Positions 10,592 to 21,198 of a DNA stretch of 64,000 nt are shown piece by piece. Each line of letters opens with the position of its first letter. The stretch's first letter is position 1. Position numbers and translations under genes: made by a program. The DNA comes from Pseudohongiella sp. (GTDB lineage: Bacteria > Pseudomonadota > Gammaproteobacteria > Pseudomonadales > Pseudohongiellaceae). The stretch spans positions 558,001 to 622,000 of the forward strand of contig JAUSCD010000029.1 of assembly GCA_030651695.1 (NCBI GenBank), given 5' to 3'. The notes under the pieces are model-generated. The model was not told the DNA's origin and did no database searches. It saw only the letters and a list, made by a program, of their open reading frames with translations.

Positions 10592-11740
10592 TCAGGGTAG
10601 TCGCAGAGCCATCAACTGGCCACTGTTACCGTAGACGTATAATAAATTGGGTTCAGCCAGAATATTGGCTCGAACACCACTGCGGTCAACACGGATGCGG
10701 CTTACAACATTGCCGTCTATCTGTGACATCAGATGCAGATAACCTTCAAAATCACCTACTGCGACATAGTTGTTGATGGTGGTTGGAGACGAGGGTTTGC
10801 GCAGACGCAGATCCCTGTTCTCCCATACCGTGCGCTCAGTGTTGTTCTGGACTGCGATTACATGACCAAAATTGTTAACCCAGTAAATATTGCCCAGACC
10901 CAGCGCAAGAGAATTGTAGCTGGATCCCGCCATACCCCACACGATACGGCCGCTCATCAAATCCAATCCCATCAGGTTGCCCTGATAGCTGGAGACAAAA
11001 ACAGTTGAGCCTGACAGCACCGGGTCTCCATCGATATCAATAATACGCTCGATGTCATAACGGCCCTGAGGAACTGCTACACGTTCTTCCCATAACTGCA
11101 GTCCATTGTTGGCATCGATGCCTGCAATAAGCCCGTTGGCGAACCCGGCCACTACCACGTTGCCGCTGATCAGTGGCTTGCTTGTGCCCCGCAGTGACAG
11201 CGCTGGCACAGTACTGTCATGAACCCATCGTTGCTGGCCATCAGCGGCATTCAGTGCTACCAGGCGGCCATCTACAGATTGTGTGACTACAATACGACTA
11301 TCGACGGCAGGCGCGGCAAGCACTTCGCTGCTGGCTGTGGTTGTCCACAGTTCACGACCGTCCGTCTGACTCAGTGCCACAATGCGGGCATCACGTGTAC
11401 CGAACACCACCAGACCGGCCGCTGCGCCAACGGCACCTGTAATCGCATAGTCTGTACGCTGCCTCCAGCGCACATTGCCAGAGACCTTGTCGATCGCCAT
11501 CACCGTGCCATCAGCGGCTGCAGCATATATGGTTGCACCATCAATAGCGGGAGTCAGTCTGTTGTAGTGACGCCCCTGACCGTTGCCCACATTAACAGAC
11601 CATAAACGCTGCAAACGAAATTGCTCGTTGATGGATTGAAGTTCAGCTGGCTGCTCTGATTCGTCCGCTGAAAAAATACTGCAGGCACTCAGAAGGGCCA
11701 GCATCAACAGGGAAATCAATGGTTTTAATACATGACTCAT
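10592..11740 (-). CDS. bamB: Outer-membrane assembly lipoprotein BamB
   Basis: Scaffold lipoprotein of the BAM complex that inserts beta-barrel proteins into the outer membrane. At 382 residues it has the family length. The lipobox is LALLSAC (Cys20). The mature part is a beta-propeller of PQQ-like repeats, visible as recurring [22 protein letters not shown]-type blades. The gene lies between yfgM and der in the conserved order, with 27 nt to yfgM and 50 nt to der. Confidence 0.96.
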   Translation of the reverse strand: MSHVLKPLISLLMLALLSACSIFSADESEQPAELQSINEQFRLQRLWSVNVGNGQGRHYNRLTPAIDGATIYAAAADGTVMAIDKVSGNVRWRQRTDYAITGAVGAAAGLVVFGTRDARIVALSQTDGRELWTTTASSEVLAAPAVDSRIVVTQSVDGRLVALNAADGQQRWVHDSTVPALSLRGTSKPLISGNVVVAGFANGLIAGIDANNGLQLWEERVAVPQGRYDIERIIDIDGDPVLSGSTVFVSSYQGNLMGLDLMSGRIVWGMAGSSYNSLALGLGNIYWVNNFGHVIAVQNNTERTVWENRDLRLRKPSSPTTINNYVAVGDFEGYLHLMSQIDGNVVSRIRVDRSGVRANILAEPNLLYVYGNSGQLMALRLP

Positions 11741-11767
11741 AAATCAGATCCGCGCCTTCATTGCGCT

Positions 11768-12436
11768 TCAGCGGCTGCCTTGCAGCTCGTTCAGTTTCAA
11801 TTGCAGAATAGGGCTGGCATTACCTGCACCCAAAGCTGCTTCGTAAGCTGTCAAAGCCAGGTTTGTCTGACCCTGACTGAGATAGATGTCGCCCCGCAAC
11901 TCGTCAAACTCGGCAGCAAGTGCACCCGGCACCGCACCACTGATTGTAGTCAGAGCCTGCTCACTTTCACCCTGAGCCAGCAATACCCGACCTAATCTCA
12001 GCTGAGCGAGTGCCACCAGCGTCGGATCGGTACTGCTGAAAAAGCCGCTTCTGGCGTTCGCCAGCAACCATTCCAGCTCTTGCTTTGCAGCCGCCAGATC
12101 GTTTGCCTCTACCGACAGACGCGCGCCGAACAATGCAGCATACAGAGCGTATACACTGTTACTGTAGTCAGATTTGAGCCGTTCCACCAACATCATGGCA
12201 CGCTCACGCTCCGCCGATGACACTTGTTGGCCGGGTTCCACGACAGCAATACCCGTCAGCTGGTCATAAATAGCCGAGGCTTCAGCGGCTACGCCAGTAC
12301 GACTATTGTCCCAGAACTGCCAGCCAAAATAGACAACACCAATAGACGCAATTCCCATGGCGATAAATTTGCCACTTTCATGCCACCAGCGTTTTATCGC
12401 ATCAAGGGTTTCTTCTTCTTCAGCACTGATTGCCAC
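11768..12436 (-). CDS. yfgM: YfgM-family ancillary SecYEG translocon protein
   Basis: Inner-membrane protein associated with SecYEG and periplasmic chaperones (222 aa). The cytosolic N-terminus is acidic (AEEEETLDAIKRWWHESGK), followed by one transmembrane helix at about residues 25-43 and a periplasmic TPR-like domain. The N-terminal motif and the position between hisS and bamB are diagnostic. A longer tail at the C-terminus (ASPILQLKLNELQGSR) is family-like. Confidence 0.93.
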   Translation of the reverse strand: MAISAEEEETLDAIKRWWHESGKFIAMGIASIGVVYFGWQFWDNSRTGVAAEASAIYDQLTGIAVVEPGQQVSSAERERAMMLVERLKSDYSNSVYALYAALFGARLSVEANDLAAAKQELEWLLANARSGFFSSTDPTLVALAQLRLGRVLLAQGESEQALTTISGAVPGALAAEFDELRGDIYLSQGQTNLALTAYEAALGAGNASPILQLKLNELQGSR

Positions 12437-12605
12437 AAACTACTCCTGTATCTTGCTTATCTTCTTTCTAATCAGTCTATTACATCGATCTGTCGGTTTT
12501 CAGAGCAGCCATCAATGGTTTATCGGTATGCCCGGCAGACATCATTTTAACGCAGGCAGGCATCGTGTCTCACCCTCACCCCAGTGTCAAGATTGGAGTG
12601 CCTGT

Positions 12606-13889
12606 TCAAAGCCCGGAATGCAGACGTTCCGTAAGGCTTTTGTAGTCCACTGACTCAGCGACAGACTCTTCGTTCAGCAGTCGCCAGCGCAGGCTGAACA
12701 TCGCTTCAGAATCAGACTGGGCCGGGTCGACAATCAGCGCAGCCGGAGCTCCGCTGGCGTAAGCCTTCTTCAACTGGCTGCTGAACTTACCGCCGCCGCA
12801 ATGACAGAGTACACGCAGGCCCGGCACATCGGTACGCAGTGACTCGGCCAGTGCCATCGCCTGTGCCTGCATCGAGTCTTCTGAATACAGCACATAGAGA
12901 TCGAGTCCTTGATGGACTGAATCCGGCACCTGACCGGTTTCTTCCATCAGGAGTACCAGTCGCTCCATCCCGAACGCAAGACCAACGGCTGGCGTGCCGC
13001 GACCTCCTAGCTGTGCAACCAGAGCATCATACCGGCCGCCGGCACACACAGTACCTTGAGAGCCCAATGCAGAAGTAATCCACTCGAACACCAGATTATT
13101 GTAGTAGTCCAGTCCGCGAACAAGCCGCTCGTTCTCGATAAACGCCACCCCATTGGCCGACAACAATCCTTTCAGGGTATTGTAGTGCGCGACGGTGTCT
13201 GCGCTGACGAACTCGGACAGCTTTGGCGCTGACACCAGCAAGGCCTGGGTTTCGGGCACTTTACTGTCGAGTACTCGCAGAGGATTGCTCAGTAATCGGC
13301 GACGACTGTCCTCATCCAACTGCGATTCATGCTGCTTAAGATACGCTGTAAGCGCCTGACCATAAGCACGGCGATCCTCAGCTGTCCCTATGTTATTGAT
13401 CTCCAGACGAACACTGGAACTCAACCCCAATGCACGCCAGAGCGCAACCGACAGAAGAATGATTTCAGCATCAATATCAGGTCCGGCCATGCCAAAACTT
13501 TCAACTCCAACCTGATGAAACTGGCGATAACGCCCTTTCTGAGGACGCTCATGTCTGAACATCGGACCACGGTACCAAAGCCGTTGTTGCTGGTTGTATA
13601 ACAGACCATGCTGCTCGGCGGCACGTACACAACAGGCGGTACCCTCTGGTCGCAAGCTGAGGTCGTCGCCATTACGGTCAGTAAAGCTGTACATCTCCTT
13701 TTCGACTATATCAGTGACTTCACCGATAGAGCGTTTGAAGAGCTGGGTTTGTTCCAGAATCGGAAATCGGATTTCCTTGTAACCATACGACTGCACAACA
13801 CCTGCGATCACACGTTCAAGGTACTGCCACACTGGGGATTCCGCGGGCAAAATATCGTTCATGCCGCGGATTGCCTGAATCTTGTTCAT
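12606..13889 (-). CDS. hisS: Histidyl-tRNA synthetase
   Basis: Class II aminoacyl-tRNA synthetase that charges tRNA-His in the cytosol. It has 427 residues. The N-terminus [12 protein letters not shown], motif 2 region [21 protein letters not shown], the histidine-specific [15 protein letters not shown] and the motif 3 region [11 protein letters not shown] are all present. The anticodon-binding domain follows (about 325-427). It is 24 nt downstream of ispG on the same strand, as in related genomes. Confidence 0.98.
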   Translation of the reverse strand: MNKIQAIRGMNDILPAESPVWQYLERVIAGVVQSYGYKEIRFPILEQTQLFKRSIGEVTDIVEKEMYSFTDRNGDDLSLRPEGTACCVRAAEQHGLLYNQQQRLWYRGPMFRHERPQKGRYRQFHQVGVESFGMAGPDIDAEIILLSVALWRALGLSSSVRLEINNIGTAEDRRAYGQALTAYLKQHESQLDEDSRRRLLSNPLRVLDSKVPETQALLVSAPKLSEFVSADTVAHYNTLKGLLSANGVAFIENERLVRGLDYYNNLVFEWITSALGSQGTVCAGGRYDALVAQLGGRGTPAVGLAFGMERLVLLMEETGQVPDSVHQGLDLYVLYSEDSMQAQAMALAESLRTDVPGLRVLCHCGGGKFSSQLKKAYASGAPAALIVDPAQSDSEAMFSLRWRLLNEESVAESVDYKSLTERLHSGL

Positions 13890-13913
13890 AACACTGTCTT
13901 CCTGACGAGACTA

Positions 13914-15041
13914 TCAGCCTCGGGCAATAATGCCACCGGGCGCCATCGCAGCCTCAGCTTTTAATTTTTCTGCCACACGTGCACGCACCATGGCTTCAAG
14001 TTCATCAACCAGCCTGTCATTGTCGATTTTATGATGTGGCTTTCCGTCAATGTAAGCCAGATTGTGTGGTGAGGCCCCCGTCAGTCCGATCTCCGCGACC
14101 ATGGCCTCACCTGGCCCGTTAACGATGCATCCGATCACGGCCATATCGACAGGCGTAATCACATCTTCAAGACGCGCTTCAAGTGCATTCACCACACTGA
14201 TGACATCAAAATTCTGACGCGAACAACTCGGGCAAGCCACCAGATTAACGCCCTTGCTGCGAAGTCCCAGGCTTTTCAGGATATCAAATCCTACCTTGAT
14301 TTCCTCGACCGGATCAGCGGCCAGTGAAATACGGATAGTGTCACCGATGCCATCCATCAAAAGAGCACCCAGCCCGATAGCGGACTTGACTGTCCCTGAG
14401 CGCAGACCACCGGCTTCTGTGATTCCAAGATGCAATGGCTGATCAATCTGCGAGGCCAGCGCGCGATAGGCCTTAAGAGTCATAAAAATCTCAGAAGCTT
14501 TCAGGCTGATTTTGAAATTCTGGAAGTTCAGCTTATCCAGAATATCAATCTGGGTCAGCGCGGACTCCACCATCGCTTCTGCCGAAGGCTCTTTGTACTT
14601 GCGTAAAATGGCTTTGCCCAGCGAGCCGGCATTGACACCTATACGTAGCGGTATGCCTTTGTCGCGCGCCGCATCGATCACTGCACGAATACGTTTTTCA
14701 CTACCAATGTTGCCTGGATTTATTCGCAGACAATCAACACCGTATTCGGCAACCTTCAGTGCTATCAGGTAGTCGAAATGGATATCTGCTACCAGCGGCA
14801 CTGTCACCTGCTGGCGTATTTTTCGAAACGCTTCGGCAGCCTCCATAGACGGCACAGAAACCCTGACAATATCTGCACCTACCGCTTCCAGTCGTTTTAT
14901 CTGGGCAACGGTCGCATCCACGTCACAAGTTTCTGTGTTGGTCATGCTCTGCACCGAGACTGGCGCACCACCACCCACCGGCACGCTGCCGACCATAATG
15001 CGACGGCTTTGACGACGGGTAATCGGAGAAGATGTCATCAT
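13914..15041 (-). CDS. ispG: 4-hydroxy-3-methylbut-2-enyl diphosphate synthase
   Basis: [4Fe-4S] enzyme of the MEP isoprenoid pathway that converts MEcPP to HMBPP. It has 375 residues from the ATG at 15041. Conserved blocks include [36 protein letters not shown] and RINPGNIG. The C-terminal cluster-binding part has [12 protein letters not shown] (CPSC) and the third ligand in [15 protein letters not shown] 30 nt further upstream gives ten extra residues but lacks a ribosome site. The gene begins about 20 nt after the rodZ stop, so it is coupled to rodZ. Confidence 0.97.
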   Translation of the reverse strand: MMTSSPITRRQSRRIMVGSVPVGGGAPVSVQSMTNTETCDVDATVAQIKRLEAVGADIVRVSVPSMEAAEAFRKIRQQVTVPLVADIHFDYLIALKVAEYGVDCLRINPGNIGSEKRIRAVIDAARDKGIPLRIGVNAGSLGKAILRKYKEPSAEAMVESALTQIDILDKLNFQNFKISLKASEIFMTLKAYRALASQIDQPLHLGITEAGGLRSGTVKSAIGLGALLMDGIGDTIRISLAADPVEEIKVGFDILKSLGLRSKGVNLVACPSCSRQNFDVISVVNALEARLEDVITPVDMAVIGCIVNGPGEAMVAEIGLTGASPHNLAYIDGKPHHKIDNDRLVDELEAMVRARVAEKLKAEAAMAPGGIIARG

Positions 15042-15060
15042 AATGGGCTCAAGGACCTGT

Positions 15061-16038
15061 TCACATACCAATACTGAGTCTGGCGGAATTATCCACCCGG
15101 ATATTACTGCTTATATCAATCAACCTGCCGTTAAAACTCAAGCTGACACTACGCGCATCACCAAGTAAAACTGAAAACGGTGCAGTGCCGCGGATTACCA
15201 GCGTTTCACCAGCTACATGGACGTGCTCATGAGTTTCAGCACCACCTTTGTGCTCTATCTGTACGGCGCTGTCAGCGCTGAACCCCAGTCGGAGCTCATC
15301 CATTCCCGACCAGTATTCCATAACAGTGCGACCTGACACAGCTGGCAGCATTGCGGTACCAGACTGATCTGCTATTTGAGGCGATTGCACAGCCTCTCCG
15401 TCCGCTGGAACAGTTTGGTCGCTATGTTCTGTCTGCAACCCTTCGGCGATCGTATCAGTTGTCACATCGGTCTCGACCTGACCAGACAAAACAGTCTCAG
15501 ACGAAGCAGCAAAAACGCCGCTGGGCTCAGTTGCGGCCAGGCTCTCCAGTGCCACTTCCAATTCCGCTGTGGCGTCAGCAACAGTCTCTGATGGCTGTGA
15601 AGGATTCAAATACCAGAGCGCAACAGCAACGCCTACAAAGGCGATACCAGATACGATAACCCAAGGACGATTTTTATCTTTTCGACGTCGGTCACGACGT
15701 TTGATTGCTTCTACTTTACGGGCAATTTTATGAGAGGTGAACTCATCATAAATCATCAATACCTGATCAGGATCCAATCTGAGCAGACGCGCATACGTTC
15801 GTATGTAGCCCCGCACAAACACATCACCCGGTAGCTTGTCATAGCTGTCGGATTCAATAGCACGAACAAAATGCATGGTCAGGTGCAGTTGATCGGCAAC
15901 CTGTTGCAAACTTAACTCCAGCGTTTCCCTTTGCGCCATCAGCATTCCGCCCGGCGATCGTCTTACCGGACCGGCAGGTGGTTCGGCGACTTCGTCAGTA
16001 GACGTCAGGTCGTCCTGAATATTTTCTGCATTATTCAT
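15061..16038 (-). CDS. rodZ: Cytoskeletal adaptor RodZ
   Basis: Links MreB to the elongasome. The 325 residues show an N-terminal helix-turn-helix (about 30-100, with [18 protein letters not shown] and [15 protein letters not shown]). A basic juxtamembrane stretch ([12 protein letters not shown]), one transmembrane helix at about 132-150 and an acidic, Thr/Ser-rich periplasmic linker come next. A C-terminal DUF4115 beta domain closes the protein. The N-terminus carries an extra acidic segment before the HTH. The pilF/pilW gene that often sits between rlmN and rodZ is absent here. Confidence 0.94.
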   Translation of the reverse strand: MNNAENIQDDLTSTDEVAEPPAGPVRRSPGGMLMAQRETLELSLQQVADQLHLTMHFVRAIESDSYDKLPGDVFVRGYIRTYARLLRLDPDQVLMIYDEFTSHKIARKVEAIKRRDRRRKDKNRPWVIVSGIAFVGVAVALWYLNPSQPSETVADATAELEVALESLAATEPSGVFAASSETVLSGQVETDVTTDTIAEGLQTEHSDQTVPADGEAVQSPQIADQSGTAMLPAVSGRTVMEYWSGMDELRLGFSADSAVQIEHKGGAETHEHVHVAGETLVIRGTAPFSVLLGDARSVSLSFNGRLIDISSNIRVDNSARLSIGM

Positions 16039-16049
16039 ATGAACTCAAA

Positions 16050-17324
16050 TCAATTTGGTTTGCGTGAATCAGCAGGCACGGCCAGATTGTCTGCGCGTGT
16101 AAAAGTGCGGCTGCCACCCTGACTGGCGGCAAGTGCTGTCTGTGCCTGTATCTCTGATTCTAGTGCCGCGCGGCGATAACGCTCACTGCGGCGTGTCTGA
16201 TCAGCTACTTCACCCACCAATTGACCACAAGCCGCGCCAATATCATCGCCGCGTGTTGTACGCACAGTAACGGTATAGCGTGCTTCCTGCAGAATCTGGC
16301 GGAAATTGTTTATGGCGTTGTTGCTGGGGCGTCGGTAATCAGACTGAGCAAATGGGTTAAATGGAATCAGGTTAATTTTGCAGGGAAAATCCTGCAGCAG
16401 CGTGGCCAACTCATGAGCGTGCTGCTTGTGGTCGTTAACGCCCGAAATCAGCGTGTACTCAATAACCGGCACACGCTTATCAGGAAGACTAGCCATATAG
16501 TCAGCAACACTGCGCAGAAGTTCCCGGATCGGATACTTTCTATTAACCGGAACAATCTGATTACGCAGCTCATCATTAGGTGCATGCAGAGAAACTGCCA
16601 GTGACGCATCAGTAAAATCTTTCAGGCGATCAATCGCAGGTACCACACCCGCCGTACTGATGGTGACACGTCGCTTGGACAAGCCATAAGCATTGTCTTC
16701 CATCATCAGACTGAGTGCAGCCATGACGTTATCAAAATTAAGCAGCGGCTCCCCCATGCCCATCATTACAACATTGCTGACGGCACGATTGGTTTTACCT
16801 GCATGAGGCCTGGCTTCTGCAAAACCACCCAGACGATGGTTGGCCCACCATAGTTGACCGATGATTTCGGCAGCAGTGAGGTTGCTGTTAAACCCTTGTT
16901 TGCCTGTGGCGCAAAAACTGCAATCCAGTATGCAACCCGCTTGTGAAGAAATACACAGCGTGCCGCGATCAGATTCGGGAATAAACACCGTTTCAACGCG
17001 ACTGCCACTGGCTACCTCAACAATCCACTTATAACACCCATCAGCCGCGAGAAACTCTTCAACGATTTTGGGCGCCCGCACTTCAGCTTCAAGCTGCAAT
17101 TTCTCCTGCAGCTTGTGGCTTATATCCGTCATTGCCGCAAAATCGGTGATACCGCGCTGATGTATCCATTTCATTACCTGGACAGCCCGGAACGGCTTTT
17201 CACCCATCTCTTGAAAATAAGCCTGCAACATTGGCAGGCTCATTCCCAACAGATTTGTTTTTTCAGCCGTCTGGGTCATCACCGGATTGCCCATAACTGC
17301 ACTGTCGATAACTGCACTGGGCAT
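16050..17324 (-). CDS. rlmN: Dual-specificity 23S rRNA/tRNA (adenine-C2) methyltransferase RlmN
   Basis: Radical-SAM enzyme that makes 2-methyladenosine at 23S rRNA A2503 and tRNA A37. The SAM cluster motif is [11 protein letters not shown]. The second catalytic region is [17 protein letters not shown] with [19 protein letters not shown], which holds the methylated Cys. At 424 residues it is longer than usual. It has about 25 extra N-terminal residues and a 45-residue polar tail after ERYRRA. GGAG seven nt before the 17324 ATG supports the long start; an alternative ATG at 17279 has no such site. It is 30 nt downstream of ndk. Confidence 0.96.
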   Translation of the reverse strand: MPSAVIDSAVMGNPVMTQTAEKTNLLGMSLPMLQAYFQEMGEKPFRAVQVMKWIHQRGITDFAAMTDISHKLQEKLQLEAEVRAPKIVEEFLAADGCYKWIVEVASGSRVETVFIPESDRGTLCISSQAGCILDCSFCATGKQGFNSNLTAAEIIGQLWWANHRLGGFAEARPHAGKTNRAVSNVVMMGMGEPLLNFDNVMAALSLMMEDNAYGLSKRRVTISTAGVVPAIDRLKDFTDASLAVSLHAPNDELRNQIVPVNRKYPIRELLRSVADYMASLPDKRVPVIEYTLISGVNDHKQHAHELATLLQDFPCKINLIPFNPFAQSDYRRPSNNAINNFRQILQEARYTVTVRTTRGDDIGAACGQLVGEVADQTRRSERYRRAALESEIQAQTALAASQGGSRTFTRADNLAVPADSRKPN

Positions 17325-17354
17325 AAACGCACTCCGGTCTCGGGCAGCAGTAAA

Positions 17355-17783
17355 TCAGCTGCGCGCGCAGATCTCATCATTTTTGAAGAAATAGCCAATT
17401 TCACGGGCAGCAGACGTTGCTGAGTCTGAGCCATGAACAGCATTTGCATCGATTGAAACAGCAAAATCAGCACGAATTGTGCCTGGAGCTGCATCCTTCG
17501 GGTTTGTGGCGCCCATCAGGTCACGGTGCAGAGCAACCGCGTTTTCACCTTCCAGAACCTGAATAATCACAGGGCCGGAGGTCATGAAGGAGATCAGATC
17601 CTTGAAGAATCCTCGCTCTTTGTGCTCGGCATAAAAACCACCGGCAGTTTCGTCGGTCAGCTGAACCATTTTGGCAGCTACTATGCGCAGGCCGGCTTTT
17701 TCAAAACGGGAGTAAATCTCGCCGATTACATTTTTGCCTACTGCATCCGGTTTGATAATGGATAAGGTACGTTCAATTGCCAT
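17355..17783 (-). CDS. ndk: Nucleoside diphosphate kinase
   Basis: Transfers the gamma-phosphate between nucleoside di- and triphosphates. The 142 residues begin [18 protein letters not shown]. The phosphorylated His lies in the signature NAVHGSDS near the C-terminus, and the Kpn-loop region AMVQLT is visible. It stands between iscS and rlmN with its own promoter-like -10 upstream. In relatives, fdx/iscX normally precedes it, but those genes are missing here. Confidence 0.98.
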   Translation of the reverse strand: MAIERTLSIIKPDAVGKNVIGEIYSRFEKAGLRIVAAKMVQLTDETAGGFYAEHKERGFFKDLISFMTSGPVIIQVLEGENAVALHRDLMGATNPKDAAPGTIRADFAVSIDANAVHGSDSATSAAREIGYFFKNDEICARS

Positions 17784-17823
17784 TGTTAAGCTCCAAAGCC
17801 TGTCACTTGTCTAAAAGGCGCGC

Positions 17824-17829
17824 ATTATA
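17824..17829 (-). promoter_or_regulatory. Probable -10 element of an ndk promoter
   Basis: On the minus strand a perfect TATAAT lies about 40 nt upstream of the ndk ATG, in the 107-nt gap after iscS. No good -35 is seen at 16-18 nt; the best hexamer there is TAGAAT with an 18-nt spacer. The site would let ndk-rlmN-rodZ and later genes be transcribed apart from iscRS. Confidence 0.45.
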
Positions 17830-17890
17830 CTGGCTTATGGTCATGTAATTCTACAGCCGCGCACCGTAACGATGCGTCATTACAGCGATT

Positions 17891-19066
17891 TTATGCGTTT
17901 TGCAGTCGGGCACTGCCAGCCAATCTGAGCTGACTTACCGAGTTCTTGATAGCGGTCGCCGCGGCGTCCACATCAGCCTCTGCGGTGTAACGGCCAAGTG
18001 ACAGGCGAAGCGCACTTTGCGCCAGTTCATCAGCTACACCAATACCTCGCAACACGTACGATGGCTCAAGCGTGGCCGACATGCAGGCAGAGCCGGAAGA
18101 CATGGCCAGACCCCGCAGTGACAGCAACAGGGATTCACCATCCACATCAGCAAACCCGAGATTGATTATGCCGGGTGCGTTTTGTGTTGCATGACCATGC
18201 AACTGCCATCCATCCAGATCAGACAAGGCTTCCAACAAGCGCTCTCGCAAGCCAATAAGTCTTTGTTTTTCTTCGCTTATATGCTCGGACGCCAGCTTGA
18301 ATGCCAAGCCCATACCCGCGATCTGATGCGTCGCGAGCGTACCAGAGCGCATACCACGTTCGTGCCCTCCACCATGAATCTGAGCAACCAGATTGACACG
18401 AGGCTCACGGCGCACATACAGCGCACCGGCTCCTTTGGGACCATAGACCTTGTGTGCAGACAGCGAAAGCAGATCAACATTCCATAGCTGCAAGTCAATT
18501 GGCAGCTTTCCGGCCCCCTGGGCCGCATCAACGTGAAACAGCACGCCTTTGGCCCGAGTCACCGCGCCAAGCGCCTCAAGATCATGCGCCGAACCAATTT
18601 CGTTATTCACGTGCATCAGCGATACCAGAATGGTGTCCGGACGAATTGCTTCGAGCAATTGAGCCGGCGTGACCAGACCATCTGTTCCCGGCTTGAGATA
18701 AGTCAGCTCGAAGCCCTGCGTTTCCAGGAACTTACAACTATCGAGCACGGCCTTATGCTCTATACATGAAGTAACGATATGGCGGCCCTTATCTGCATAA
18801 AACTGCGCAGCACCCTTGATTGCCAGGTTGTTGGCTTCTGTGGCGCCAGAAGTCCATACAATTTCGCGCGGATCGCAGCGCAACAGGTCCGCAACATCAC
18901 GGCGGGCGGTTTCCACAATTTCCTCTGCCTGCCAGCCAAAGATATGGGAGCGCGATGCCGGGTTGCCAAAATGGCCATCCAAAGTCAGGCACTCAGCCAT
19001 GCGCGCAGCAACACGCGGATCTACCGGCGTGGTGGCAGCATAATCAAGATAGACTGGTAACTGCAT
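17891..19066 (-). CDS. iscS: Cysteine desulfurase IscS
   Basis: PLP enzyme that takes sulfur from cysteine for Fe-S clusters and tRNA thiolation. It has 391 residues from the ATG at 19066, which has GGAG six nt upstream; a longer reading from 19126 adds an unrelated segment. Key features are the PLP lysine in [14 protein letters not shown] and the mobile Cys loop [19 protein letters not shown], a hallmark of IscS rather than SufS. iscR lies 25 nt upstream. The scaffold and chaperone genes iscU, iscA, hscB, hscA and fdx are not downstream. Confidence 0.95.
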   Translation of the reverse strand: MQLPVYLDYAATTPVDPRVAARMAECLTLDGHFGNPASRSHIFGWQAEEIVETARRDVADLLRCDPREIVWTSGATEANNLAIKGAAQFYADKGRHIVTSCIEHKAVLDSCKFLETQGFELTYLKPGTDGLVTPAQLLEAIRPDTILVSLMHVNNEIGSAHDLEALGAVTRAKGVLFHVDAAQGAGKLPIDLQLWNVDLLSLSAHKVYGPKGAGALYVRREPRVNLVAQIHGGGHERGMRSGTLATHQIAGMGLAFKLASEHISEEKQRLIGLRERLLEALSDLDGWQLHGHATQNAPGIINLGFADVDGESLLLSLRGLAMSSGSACMSATLEPSYVLRGIGVADELAQSALRLSLGRYTAEADVDAAATAIKNSVSQLRLAGSARLQNA

Positions 19067-19091
19067 GATTTCTCCAGTAATAACCCGACTT

Positions 19092-19577
19092 TCAGGCGGA
19101 TGCACAGGAAGATGTGCGCATGTCACGGATGATCAGCTCACGACGCTCATCCTGCCCATGGGCGATATGTTTTACTTCATGCCTTGCCATCAGATCTGCC
19201 AGACTGATACCACTCAGAAACTCATGAATCTGTTGACTGAGATCCTCCCACAAGTGATGGGTCAGGCAAATTTCGCCCTGCTGGCAGTTACCCTGCCCCA
19301 GACAACGGGTAGCATCAACTGACTCATCGACGGCATCGATAATGTCTACAATGGCAATTTTATGAGTCTCGCGACCAAGCCGATAACCGCCACCGGGGCC
19401 GCGTACGCTGCGCACCAGTTCGCTGCGACGCAGTCGCGCGAAGAGCTGCTCAAGGTAAGACAATGAGATGTCCTGTCGCACTGAAATGTCGGACAAGGTC
19501 ACGGGTTCCCGATCGCCATGAATGGCCAGATCGAGCATCGCTGTAACAGCATAACGCCCTTTGGTGGTCAATTTCAT
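19092..19577 (-). CDS. iscR: Rrf2-family Fe-S sensor regulator IscR
   Basis: Transcription factor that binds a [2Fe-2S] cluster and represses the isc operon when the cluster is present. The 161 residues have the N-terminal winged helix ([18 protein letters not shown], with [14 protein letters not shown]). The three cluster cysteines have Cx5Cx5C spacing ([13 protein letters not shown]). The region [20 protein letters not shown] follows. It is the first gene before iscS. A strong IscR-like site overlaps its promoter, consistent with autorepression. Confidence 0.96.
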   Translation of the reverse strand: MKLTTKGRYAVTAMLDLAIHGDREPVTLSDISVRQDISLSYLEQLFARLRRSELVRSVRGPGGGYRLGRETHKIAIVDIIDAVDESVDATRCLGQGNCQQGEICLTHHLWEDLSQQIHEFLSGISLADLMARHEVKHIAHGQDERRELIIRDMRTSSCASA

Positions 19578-19604
19578 TGATCATACCCTCATAATTTGTG
19601 CGGG

Positions 19605-19633
19605 ATTATGGAATACCACAGTATTTTAATCAA
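19605..19633 (-). promoter_or_regulatory. iscR promoter
   Basis: On the minus strand a -35 TTGATT (plus 19628-19633), a 17-nt spacer and a -10 CATAAT (19605-19610) lie about 30 nt before the iscR ATG. GAGGG sits 8 nt before the start codon as ribosome site. The element is overlapped by the IscR-like operator at 19613-19637. Confidence 0.65.
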
Positions 19634-19637
19634 CTAT
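19613..19637 (-). promoter_or_regulatory. IscR type 1 binding site
   Basis: A 25-bp imperfect palindrome, read ATAGTTGATTAAAA then TACTGTGGTAT on the minus strand. Compared by hand with the published type 1 consensus (ATASYYGACTRwwwYAGTCRRSTAT) it matches 21 of 25 positions. It spans the -35 and spacer of the iscR promoter, where a bound holo-IscR would block RNA polymerase. Confidence 0.7.
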
Positions 19638-19707
19638 TATGCAGCTTGTTCCTGATTCAGTCCCGACGTCGGTTTACAAGCGGTGCATGCTGACGTAGTC
19701 TGCCGCA

Positions 19708-20577
19708 ATGATAGATTTGCACTCACACACCTGGCTGTCAGACGGCGAACTCAGTCCGCAGAAATTGATTGAACGCGCCATTTCTCTGGGCATTCAGCAA
19801 CTGGCCATTACCGACCACGACAGCGTTGGCGCACACCATATGCTGGCCCCCTTTGAGCACGAGTCATTGCAACTGCTGAGTGGCGTGGAAATCTCGACGC
19901 AATGGGAAGGCAAGGAAGTTCATATTGTCGGCATCCTGTTTGATCTTGAAAACCAGGATCTGGCCAGCCTGTTACAACGCCAGCAGGTGTTGCGTCGAGA
20001 GCGGGCTGAAGACATCGCCCTGCAATTGGATAAAACCGGAATAACAGGTCTGATGGGATATCTGAACGAACTGCCTTGTGAATCCCTGGGGCGCTCTCAT
20101 ATTGCGACGTTTCTGGTTGAACGCGGGTATGTCGGCTCAAAACAAATGGCATTCAGCAAATATCTGGGCAAAAGAGGCCGTATTCAGACCCGTATACCGT
20201 GGTGTGAAATATCGGAAGCAGTTGGAACAATCCGTGCTGCTGGAGGCTTGAGTATCATTGCGCATCCGGACCGGTATGATTTTAATCGGGTCAAACTCCG
20301 GCGATTACTGGCCGAATTTGCTGACGCTGGCGGAGATGCGGTAGAAGTCAGTTATTCCAATCTGCATCCGGAAAAACTCCAGGCATTGGCTGACCGCACG
20401 ATAGAAGCTGGCTTATGGGCGTCTGTAGGGTCTGATTTTCATACCCCATCCAACGCCTGGATGGATCTTGGCAGAATCCGGCAATTACCGGCAAATTGCG
20501 CGTCCCGGGCAATCTGGTATCACCCACGCTGGAGTGTCGCGCTGCCGGCCAACGTGCCAGCAGCGAACAACAACTAG
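19708..20577 (+). CDS. rnm: PHP-domain phosphoesterase, RNase AM (YciV)-like
   Basis: Metal-dependent phosphoesterase of the PHP family (289 aa). Members of the YciV group act as 5'-3' exoribonuclease (RNase AM) or on 3',5'-bisphosphonucleotides. The metal-binding motifs are DLHSHTWLSDGE at the N-terminus, ITDHDSVGAHH (about 32-42), the middle GRSHIATFLVERGYV, IAHPDRY and the C-terminal GSDFHTP. Length and motif order fit RNase AM well. It is transcribed away from iscR. It converges, with 9 nt between the ends, on the zinc-ribbon gene. Confidence 0.85.
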   Translation: MIDLHSHTWLSDGELSPQKLIERAISLGIQQLAITDHDSVGAHHMLAPFEHESLQLLSGVEISTQWEGKEVHIVGILFDLENQDLASLLQRQQVLRRERAEDIALQLDKTGITGLMGYLNELPCESLGRSHIATFLVERGYVGSKQMAFSKYLGKRGRIQTRIPWCEISEAVGTIRAAGGLSIIAHPDRYDFNRVKLRRLLAEFADAGGDAVEVSYSNLHPEKLQALADRTIEAGLWASVGSDFHTPSNAWMDLGRIRQLPANCASRAIWYHPRWSVALPANVPAANNN

Positions 20578-20586
20578 AAGCTGAGT

Positions 20587-20979
20587 TTAAGCGCGGCGAC
20601 GTTTCAGAGATGCAACCAGGCCTTTAAAAATGTCCATCAATGTTTCATGCTTGTAGTCGGTAAACTCGCCAGCGTCCATAAACATGCCATGTTCCGGACA
20701 AGCTTCGTACTCAAGATGCGGCTGACGCGAATCATTTACCTTTTGCATGCTCTTGTGGCAGCGCGGGCACTGAATGTCGCGAACACGATTGTAGGTTTTA
20801 CCAATTCTGGGGTCGCCACTGTCAAGGAAATCAGACATCCAGGACTCTTTCAGCTGCTCAGCTTCGCCGTTGTCAAACCACAGACCCTGACAACCACTGC
20901 ACTGATCGATCACTACTGTACCGTGCAGTACTTCCACTGATCGTTCGTTCATTTTTGCATTACATTTCGGGCAATCCAT
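20587..20979 (-). CDS. Small double zinc-ribbon protein (zf-TFIIB-like)
   Basis: A 130-residue cytosolic protein with two likely zinc ribbons. The first is CPKC (residues 3-6) with CSGC near 28-31, followed by the family motif GLWFDNGEAEQL. The second is CPRCHKSM with YEACPEHGMFMDAGEF. It matches the TFIIB-type zinc-ribbon proteins common in bacteria, whose function is unknown. It is a single gene convergent with the RNase AM-like gene. Confidence 0.8.
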   Translation of the reverse strand: MDCPKCNAKMNERSVEVLHGTVVIDQCSGCQGLWFDNGEAEQLKESWMSDFLDSGDPRIGKTYNRVRDIQCPRCHKSMQKVNDSRQPHLEYEACPEHGMFMDAGEFTDYKHETLMDIFKGLVASLKRRRA

Positions 20980-21198
20980 CTTTATCTCCTTACTGCACTG
21001 CGACTTCGACGCGCAGCACCAGGCTTGTTATTATCTCTGCTGAATAAGTCTTTGTTGTTGCCTATCTGTTTGGTGCGACTGGCATTCTATAAGATAAAGC
21101 CAGAGCTTAACAGGTCTCACACGTGGTTAAATACCATGCGCACCATATAAATTACACAGCAAATCCGGGACTGTAGTTAAATGACTTAGATCCACAGA

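Noticed and set aside
16050-17279. rlmN start at the inner ATG (17279)
   Set aside because: The outer ATG (17324) has GGAG at the right distance, while the inner one has none.
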